A DNA stretch of 64,000 nt. It comes from Dyella_D sp052115385. GTDB lineage: Bacteria; Pseudomonadota; Gammaproteobacteria; Xanthomonadales; Rhodanobacteraceae. The notes under the pieces are model-generated. The model was given only the letters and a program-made list of their open reading frames with translations, ran no database searches and was not told the origin of the DNA. The first letter of the stretch is position 1. Every line of letters begins with the position of its first letter. Positions 53,508 through 62,100 of the stretch are shown here, piece after piece. The stretch spans positions 62,001-126,000 of the forward strand of contig NZ_JBFRGP010000013.1 in NCBI RefSeq assembly GCF_052115385.1. Reading direction: 5' to 3'. The translations under genes were made by a program, and so were the position numbers.

Positions 53508-55916
53508 ATGGTTCGGCGCGCGCTTTCATGGTTCGGTGGCAGCTTCGCGCTGTCGCTCGCCATCGCCGCCGCGTCGGCCGAGCCGGCGCCTCCGCGCGTC
53601 ACGGTGGATTTCGCGATTCCCGCGCAGCCCCTGTCCAGCGCGCTGATCGCCTTCGGCAAGCAGGCCAATGTGCAGGTGCTGACCGCTGGCCAGGCGATCA
53701 TCGACCTGCGCAGCGAAGGCGCCGCCGGCGCGCTGACCCTGGAACAGGGCATGGCCGAGCTGCTGCGCGGCACCGGGCTGGAATACGAGGCGGTCGACGC
53801 AGGCACCGTGGTGGTCAAGCGGCGCCCGATGCCGGTGGCGGCCAGCTATTACCGCAGCAGCCTGCTGGAAGCCAAGCCGAGCGTGCCGATCGTCGCCTCG
53901 CTGGCGGCGATCCAGGTGCAGGGCACCTGGATGGGCGACGTGGGCTACAGGGCCGGTTCCACCAGCGCGGCGACGCGCACCGATACGCCGCTGGCGAAGG
54001 TGCCGCAGTCGGTGAGCGTAGTCACCCGCGACCTGATGGACACGCAGCAGGCGGTGACGGTCGCCGATGCCGTGCGCAATGTCGCCGGCGTGCAATACAT
54101 GGACGGCTTCGACGGCCCGGCACTGTTCCGCATCCGCGGCTTCAACGCCGGCAACGGCATGACCGACGGCATGCCCAATGGCGTGGCGCGCACCGAAGAC
54201 CTGCCGCCGCTGATCGGCATCGAGCGCATCGAAGTATTGAAGGGGCCGGAGGCGATCCTCGGCGACGCCTCGGTCAACAACAACTTCGGCGGCCTGGTCA
54301 ACGTGGTGATGAAGCGGCCGCAGAGCGATCCGGTGCGCCAGTTGAGCTGGTCGCTGGGGCGCTACGACGGCGCGCGCCTCGGCCTGGATCTGGCCGGCGC
54401 CGTGGGCGCCAGTGATGGCTGGACCTACCGCCTGGTTGCCGCCGGCAATCACGCCGACCGCAGCGCGCAAGGCTATCGCGGCCAGCGCAGCGCCTACTTC
54501 GCGCCGTCGCTGGGCTGGGAGCGCGATTCGACGCGCCTCACCCTCGGCTACGAACTGGTGACCAACCGCGTGCCGGGGCCGGACCACACCGTGCTGCTCG
54601 GCGATTCGCTGTCCGCGATGTCGCCCTACGGCATCCTGCCCGGCAATCCGGGCGACCATTCGACCTATCGCACCAACCGCGCGGTGTTCACCCTCGAGCA
54701 GGGCCTGAACAACTACTGGACCTTCCGCAGCCGCGGCCAGTACGTGAAGCAGCACACCAGCGGACAGGGCTGGTCGCTGACCGACGGTTATTTGACCGGC
54801 GACATCGATGCGACCGCGCGCAGCTTCCGCTATTCGGATGCGTTCTACACCTTGCAGAACGACCTCACCGGCGTGTTCGAACAGGGCCAGACCACGCATA
54901 CCGTGGTGCTGGGCGTGGACTACGCACGCACCAAGGCCGGCCGCGACCGCCAGCGCGACACGCTGAAAGTAGGCCCGTCGCAGTCGTACAACCTGTTCAC
55001 CAACGCGGCGCTGCCCAGTGCGCGGGTGAGCACGGACGAAGCGGCCTTCGTGCAGACCCTGGGCGGCGGCGACTGGACCACCGAGACCGGGCTGTTCCTG
55101 CAGGACCAGATCGCGCTGGGCGAGCGCTGGGATGTATTGCTCGCGCTGCGCCGCACCTCGTATGAGTTGTCGACCTCCTGGGCCGACGGCAGCCCGCGCC
55201 GGTTGCGCAAGAACCAGTGGGTGCCCAAGGCCGGCGTGCTGTTCAAGCTCACGCCCGACGTGGCGCTCTACGCCAATCACACGTCCGGCTTCCAGGCCAA
55301 TTCGCTGCTCGGCCAAGACGGCCAGCCGCTGCCGCCGGCGAAGTCGCGCCAGTGGGAAGCAGGGACGCGGATCGACCTGTTCCAGCATCGCGCGCGGCTC
55401 AATGTGGCCTGGTATCGCATCACGCTGGACCACAGCGTGGACTACATCGCGCCGGAGCCGCCGTACTTCGCCACGCCGGGCCCAGGGCAGACCAACCACG
55501 GTGTGGAAGTGGAGTTCACCGGCCAGATCACGCGTGGCCTGGAAGGGGTGCTCAACTACACCAACTCACGCATCCGCAACGACGATGGCACGCAACCCGT
55601 GGCAGCGCCGCGGCAGTTGCTCAGCGCATGGGCCAACTATCGTTTCCAGCGCGAATCGCTGCGCTCATGGGGTGTCGCCGCCGGTGTCTCCGCGCGCAGC
55701 CGCAGCGTCGGGCGCTTGCAGGGTGGCGGGTACTTCGACCTGCCGGGGCAGGCGAGCGTGGATGCCAACGTCACCTACTATGGCAACGATTGGCGCTTGA
55801 CGCTGGGCCTGCGCAATCTGTTCGACCGCACCTTGTATGCGATCAACGCCGATCAGAGTTTTGTGCCGGTGCGGCAAGGGCGGATGGCGATGGTGACGGG
55901 GGTTTACGACTTCTGA
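53508..55916 (+). CDS. TonB-dependent siderophore receptor with STN signalling domain
   Basis: The 802-residue receptor has a signal peptide (SFALSLAIAAASAEP). An N-terminal STN domain follows (residues ~30-105, VDFAIPAQPLSSALIAFGKQANVQVL). Next are the plug, from ~150 (LAKVPQSVSVVTRDLMDTQQ, RIRGFN, IERIEVLKGPEAILGD), and a 22-strand barrel ending GVYDF. The STN domain interacts with FecR-like proteins, so this is the receptor of the upstream cassette. It imports a ferric siderophore or similar chelate. The ligand cannot be determined from sequence. Confidence 0.92.
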   Translation: MVRRALSWFGGSFALSLAIAAASAEPAPPRVTVDFAIPAQPLSSALIAFGKQANVQVLTAGQAIIDLRSEGAAGALTLEQGMAELLRGTGLEYEAVDAGTVVVKRRPMPVAASYYRSSLLEAKPSVPIVASLAAIQVQGTWMGDVGYRAGSTSAATRTDTPLAKVPQSVSVVTRDLMDTQQAVTVADAVRNVAGVQYMDGFDGPALFRIRGFNAGNGMTDGMPNGVARTEDLPPLIGIERIEVLKGPEAILGDASVNNNFGGLVNVVMKRPQSDPVRQLSWSLGRYDGARLGLDLAGAVGASDGWTYRLVAAGNHADRSAQGYRGQRSAYFAPSLGWERDSTRLTLGYELVTNRVPGPDHTVLLGDSLSAMSPYGILPGNPGDHSTYRTNRAVFTLEQGLNNYWTFRSRGQYVKQHTSGQGWSLTDGYLTGDIDATARSFRYSDAFYTLQNDLTGVFEQGQTTHTVVLGVDYARTKAGRDRQRDTLKVGPSQSYNLFTNAALPSARVSTDEAAFVQTLGGGDWTTETGLFLQDQIALGERWDVLLALRRTSYELSTSWADGSPRRLRKNQWVPKAGVLFKLTPDVALYANHTSGFQANSLLGQDGQPLPPAKSRQWEAGTRIDLFQHRARLNVAWYRITLDHSVDYIAPEPPYFATPGPGQTNHGVEVEFTGQITRGLEGVLNYTNSRIRNDDGTQPVAAPRQLLSAWANYRFQRESLRSWGVAAGVSARSRSVGRLQGGGYFDLPGQASVDANVTYYGNDWRLTLGLRNLFDRTLYAINADQSFVPVRQGRMAMVTGVYDF

Positions 55917-56130
55917 GCTTGTTTGCGGGAGTTATATTTTTAAAATCAATAATTTGTGTGCTTTTGTTATTGTAATTACTTACATGCCGGGCATTGCCTG
56001 GCAGACCGGCTTCGCCATTCTGTGAAGCAAATTCGCATCCCGCCCTAAACTTTTTCCGCGATTCCTGGATTGACTTTGTAGTGGGCGCAAGAACACGCGC
56101 CCTCATCGTCGATTTATCCGGGAGATATTC
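55917..56130. promoter_or_regulatory. AT-rich promoter region before the RHS gene
   Basis: From 55930 to 55985 the sequence is the most AT-rich of the window (gttatatttttaaaatcaat). A TTGACT at 56070-56075 might be a -35 for the RHS gene, but its -10 is poor. GGGAGA at 56120-56125 is a clear ribosome site ahead of the ATG at 56131. The AT-rich block may bind a silencer or mark a transfer boundary. Confidence 0.4.
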
Positions 56131-59100
56131 ATGGTCGCTGTCATCGCAGGGAATGGGCTTGGCCTTACCAACACGTCGCTGAGCCAACTGGGCCAGACGC
56201 AAGGCGGGGCAGCTTCGCTCGGGCAGGCCAACGGCATGCAGTACGCGAATGTCGCGTCCGGCAACCTGGTGTTGCAGGAGCAGGATGAATCGCTGCTCTT
56301 CGACGGCACGCCGCTGAATTTCCTGCGCACCTACAACAGCCAGCAGGTTGGCAATCATGGCTGGCTGCTGGGTTTCACGCGCCATGTCGGCGGCGTGAGC
56401 GGCACGCTCAACGCGAACGGCAGCACGGTGGCGCGCACCGATGACGATGGCTCCGCCGTCATCTACGCCTACGACGCCACGCTGGCTGCCTACGTCAGCA
56501 CCGGGCAGAGCGGATCGGAAGACCGGTTGGCATGGGATGCGGGGACGTCCACCTGGACCTGGACCGACAGCGCGCACAGCCTGCAGGAAACCTACGACAG
56601 CAACGGCCAGTTGCAGAAGCTGGGCAATACGCAGACGGGTGCGAGCTACAGCTTCAGCTACAGCGGCGGCCGCCTGTCGCAGATTGCTGCCGGCGATGGC
56701 GACACGCTCACCCTTTCCTATAACGATGCCGGCCAACTGACCGGCCTCTCCATCACGGAGATCCCGCCCGGCCAGACCGTGGCGGTGACACGGCAGCAGG
56801 TGACCTATGCGTACGACGCGCAGGGTCGCCTCAGCACCGTCACCACGACGCTGGCCTCGGACACCAACAGCGCCAGCACGGGCAGCTACGTCACCACCTA
56901 TACCTATGACGGCAGCAGCGATCGCATCGCCTCCGTCACGCAGAGCGACGGCACGGTGGCGAGCTACACCTACGCGCAGGATGCGAATGGTGTCTATCGC
57001 GTTGCCAGTGCGACCACAGGTGCCGGCGCTGCGACGCAGACGGTGAATATCAGCTACGACCTGGGCGGCAATGTCACGACGGTGACGAATGCGCTGGGGC
57101 AGGTGTGGAGTTACGGCTACGACACCGCGGGCCGGCTGGTGCAGGTGAAGGAGCCGGCGGTCAACGGCGCGAATCCGACGACGCAATACAGCTATGACGC
57201 CAACGGCAATCTGCTGCAGTCCATCGACGCGAATGGAGCGGCGACGCAGTACAGCTATGACGCGGATGGCAATCTGCTGAGCGTGGTGGATGCGACGGGG
57301 CATACCGTCAGCTACACCTATAACGCGGATGGCAAGGTGCTTACCAAGACCACTTATGCGGTGGCAGCGCAGGGGGTATCTGGGCAGCCGGGGTATGTGG
57401 CGGCGAGTGGGGCGCAGACGACGTATTACGTTTATGACGCGAGTGATCGGTTGTGCTTTGTGGTCGACCCGACGGGGGCGGTGACGGAGCAGGATTATTC
57501 GACGATTGCGTCGGGGGCTAGTGTGGTTAGTGCTGTGCGGACCTATTTGGGGGCGCAGTATGACGTGTCGTCTCTTACGGTGAGCACGCCTCCCGTTTTG
57601 AGCAGCCTGCAAGCATGGGTGGCCAGCAGCGCGGTGCAAACCACGCTCGCAAAAACCACGCTGGTTGAATATGGCTATGACGCTCGCGGCTTGCTCGCTT
57701 CCAGTATCGCCTGGGGTACTGTCAAGAGTGATGGCACCGGGCTACGGAACTCGAGCGGCCAGCCCAGCATCGACACGACTCTTTTCAATTACGTGCACGA
57801 TGCGAATGGTCGCTTGTTGCAGACCATCAGAAGAACGGAGCCGGCCCGCGACAGATTGACCATCACAAGCTATGCATATGATGGCCTCGGGCGCTTGATC
57901 GGTACGACCGATCCGGTGGGTACAACCAGCTACGTCTATACCGATAGCCAGAACAGCCTGGTGATTACTCAGGCCAACGGCCTGGCTGCCACCGAACTGC
58001 GGAACAGCACCGGACAACTGATCAGCCGGATCCAGTCTGCGTCTGGAAATGCCACGCGCATGACCTCGTACCTCTATGACGCGGCCGGGCAAGCAGTGGC
58101 AGCTATCGATCCCGCAGGCAGGGTCAGCTTCACGTTCTACGACGCAGACGGGAGGGCGAGCGGCGTGGTTGACGCCGCTGGTGCGGTGACGCAATACGTC
58201 CGCGACAAGGATGGTCAGATTGTTCGCACGCTTGCTTACGCGACCACGGTCGGCACCGGCGGATGGATCAGCGCCGGAACCCTGACTGCCGCGATGCCGA
58301 GCGCACTGCCGCTGCCGGCCGCGAACGCAGAAGATCGGGTTAGTGACTCGGTTTATGACCAGGCTGGTCGACTCGTGGCTGTCATCGACGCCATGGGCGG
58401 TGTGGTGACCCATACTTACGATGGCGCCGGCAACGTGCTGGCGACCAAGGCCTATGCGACTCCCTTGACTGCTGGCCAGCGAGGCGGATTTGCAGTGCCG
58501 GTAACCTGGGCGTCTTTGCAAGGCGTGCTGGCTAATAGCAATGCCGACCGCTTCACGCAGACGATTTACGATGCCGACAACCGCGCTGTGGCGACGATCG
58601 ACGCATCGGGTGGCGTGATAACGACCGCCTACGACAACGCCGGCAACGCCACTCTCATTACGGCTTACGCGACCCCGCTTACGGCGAGTCAGCGCGTGGC
58701 GCTCGGCGTGGCGCCGACGTTGGAGGCTCTTCAAGGTAGCTTGGTTACGAGTTCTTCCGATCAGGTAACTCGGCAATACTATGACCGGCAGAATCGCCTC
58801 GGTACCGTTATCGATGCTGGTGGCTATCTCACCTATTACGGCACGTCCGAGATAACTTGGACGCCAGGCGTCGTGACCTATGAAGGCTTGGCGAAGTATT
58901 CGACGCCTTTGACCGCAAGCCAGATCGACAGCATTTCCAGCTATGCGAACTCGGGTGATCTCGTTAACTATGCTAGTGGCGAGGCCAAGGTCGTAGTGAG
59001 TTATCGCGATTCGCATAATCGCGCCGTACTGACTAATTTCAACTATAACCCGGCATCCACGCAGGTCAGGTATACCTACGACGCTGCTGGAAATGTGCTC

Positions 59101-62100
59101 AGCACACAGTCGAAGTCTTCGATCTACCAGAACTCCACCAACATAGTCACGGACACTCGATCCACGAGTGCGACCTATGATGCGTATGGCGACGTTCTGA
59201 CCGCGACTGACGGCACTGGCGGCATCACAACCAATGTCTACAACCTTGATGGCCAGCTGACGCAGGTTACCGATGCAACCGGCAATAGCGTCTGGTACTA
59301 CTACGATGACGCGGGGCGGCTGGCGTATCGCGTGCAGGGGCAGCCGAGTGCTGGGGGCATTAATGCGCTGGGTAGTGTAACTGCATACAGCTACAACGCC
59401 TTTGGCGAGGTAACCTCTACCACCACCTACGCCAATCAGCTGAGTTTGATCGCCAGCGGCTCGGGCACCGGAACCCAGCTCAACGCAGGCAGCGCGACCG
59501 TATCAGTAGTGGCAGCTGCGGTTGCGGCGTTGCCTGGCGCCCCGGGTGATGCGAATAACCATATTTCCACGGCATATACCGCCAATGGACAGGTCGCCTC
59601 AGCCACCGACGGCGATGGCTATATCACGGCCAGTGAGTACGATGCCTTCGGCGATCTGATAAAGGTCACCAAGCAGCTTAGCGATCCTGGTAGCGCACCA
59701 AGCCCGAGCAATGGTTCGATCGCCCAGTATGGCTACGACCAGCGCGGACAGCGCATCAGCGAAACAGGTGGAACTGGCAGCAGCGTTTCTGAAACCTCTT
59801 ACGTGACTTACGACGCGTTCGGCAGAGTCGCCAGCCGCACCGACGCTCGAGGCCAGACGATCAGCTACAGCTACGATGCCTCTTCTCGCCAGGTCATTAC
59901 CAGCCAGATCGTGGATGGCCAGATTCGTACGACCCAGGCCAACTATGATTACTATGGTCGCGTCGTAAAGGAGACTGACGCTGCCGGCGGGGTTACCACT
60001 TATCAGTACGACGGATCCGGCCTGATAACCACGGTAACGACACCGGCCGGTGTGGTTAGCAAAATCGCCAAAGATCCATTCGGCAATACGCTGAGCACCA
60101 CGGACAGCGCCGGCAACGCCACGACCTATACCTACGACGATGAAAATCGCCTGCTTACCACCAAAGACGCCGTAGGCAACATCGCCACCAATACGTACGA
60201 CGCCAAAGGCAACCTGAGCCAGGTCGTCGATGCCACTGGCCACAAAACCACCTATACGCTCGATGCCGCTGGCCGTGTGCTCAGCGAAACCGTCGACCCG
60301 GATGGCCTCGCGCTGACGACTTCCTACGGCTACGACGGTGAGGGACGCCTGCTCAGTACGACCGGCCCGAATGGAACGATCACCAGCTACACGTACGACG
60401 CCGACGGCAATGTCCTGAGCAAAACGGAAGGTTCCCAGGCCGGCGGGTCCGCGCTCGTTACCGTATATACCTATGACGGCGCGGGCCATGTGCTGACCAG
60501 TACCGTGGCTGGTGGCACCGATGTGGTGAGTACGACGCAATACGTGTACGACGCCCTCGGCCGCCTGACCCAGAAGATCGTGGACCCGTCAGGGCTCAAG
60601 ATCACGACCACTTACGCCTACGATGCCAACGACAACTTGGTCGCGTCGACCGATGGCAATGGCGCCACGACGTATACGATCTACAACGAAGCCAATGAGG
60701 CTGTCTTCATCATCACCCCGGCGGGTCAGCTGGGGGCTGGCATGGGGGCAGTAACTCGGCTTTCGTACGACGCCAACGGCCGCGTCGTTGCCACGCACGC
60801 GTACGGCGGCCTGGTGAGCGCGTCGGGCCTGTCAGCACTGGCCACTGGGAGCATCTCTGCGAACGTGGCGCTTGGCGCGGCTCTGGCCTCTGTCGCCACG
60901 ACCAGCGTGAACCGCACCTCCTATGTGGTCTATGACGCAGACGGCCGCGTGCGCTTCTCCATCGATCCGCTGGGAAATGTAGCCGAGACGCGCTACAACG
61001 CGCTCGGCCAGGTCAGCGCGAAGCTTGCATACGCAACGCCGATAGCGCCAAGCGAGACACTGCAGCTTGCCTTGAGCGAAGGAACGGCGCAGCTCGCCGA
61101 TGTACAGGCCGTGCTGACCGCGGCAGGCGATGCCGACGCCAGTGCACGCGCCACCTACACCTACTACGACGCCAACGGTCGCGTGGTTTACTCCATTGCG
61201 GTGGCGGAAGGTTACGGCATGACGGGTGGGCAGATCACCCAGTTTGCGTACGACGCAGCGGGTCGCGTCGCGAAGCAGACGTCGTATGGTGCGCTGCTCG
61301 AAAGCCAGTACTTCGGAGGCACGGCGACCACCGCATCGCTGGACTTCATCGTTCCGCGTACGCAGACATCGATGTCCACCAGCACCACGCAATATGCCTA
61401 CGACCAGGCGGGCCGCCAGGTCGCGGTGGTGGACCCGCTCGGCAATGCGTCTTACACCTTCTATGACGCCGCCGGCAGCGTCGTGGCGACGGTGAATGCC
61501 ATCGGTGCTGTCGTCACCTATACCCGCGACGACCTGGGACGGGTCACCACCCAGACTGGCTACGCCACCACGATTAGCATCGACGGATGGTTGGTTAATG
61601 GCTCCGTCAGCATCAGTCTCCAGGCGGTGTTGCCGGTGGCCAAGCCACTGATTGATCGCGTGGTAGCCACCACCTATGACGCCGCGGGCCGCATCGCGAT
61701 CGTCACCAACGGCTACTCCGTGGGAAGCGGAACCTGGCAATACGACGAGAACAATGATCCGTCTACGCAGACCGTCGGGTACACCAATGGATCTGTCACG
61801 ACATACACCTATGACGCTGCTGGGCGCATGACGGCGCAGCTTGCCGTGGACAGGGGCGGTATCGCCGATCAAAGAGCGACCCACTACTACTACGATGCCA
61901 ATGGCCGGCTGATCGGTACGCTCGATCCGGAATGGTTCCTCACCACCAATGACTACGATGCCGCAGGGAATCTTGTTGCCACCCATGCATATGCCGTGGA
62001 TGTCGACGGCGATCCGAATGCGGGTACCCTGCAGCAACTGATCATCGCCCCGAGCGACGATGATCGGTCCATCAGGAAGTACATGGATGCCTTCGGCCAG

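Noticed and set aside
53526..55499. Minus-strand frame opposite the TonB receptor
   Set aside because: It is the shadow of a receptor with clear STN, plug and barrel motifs.
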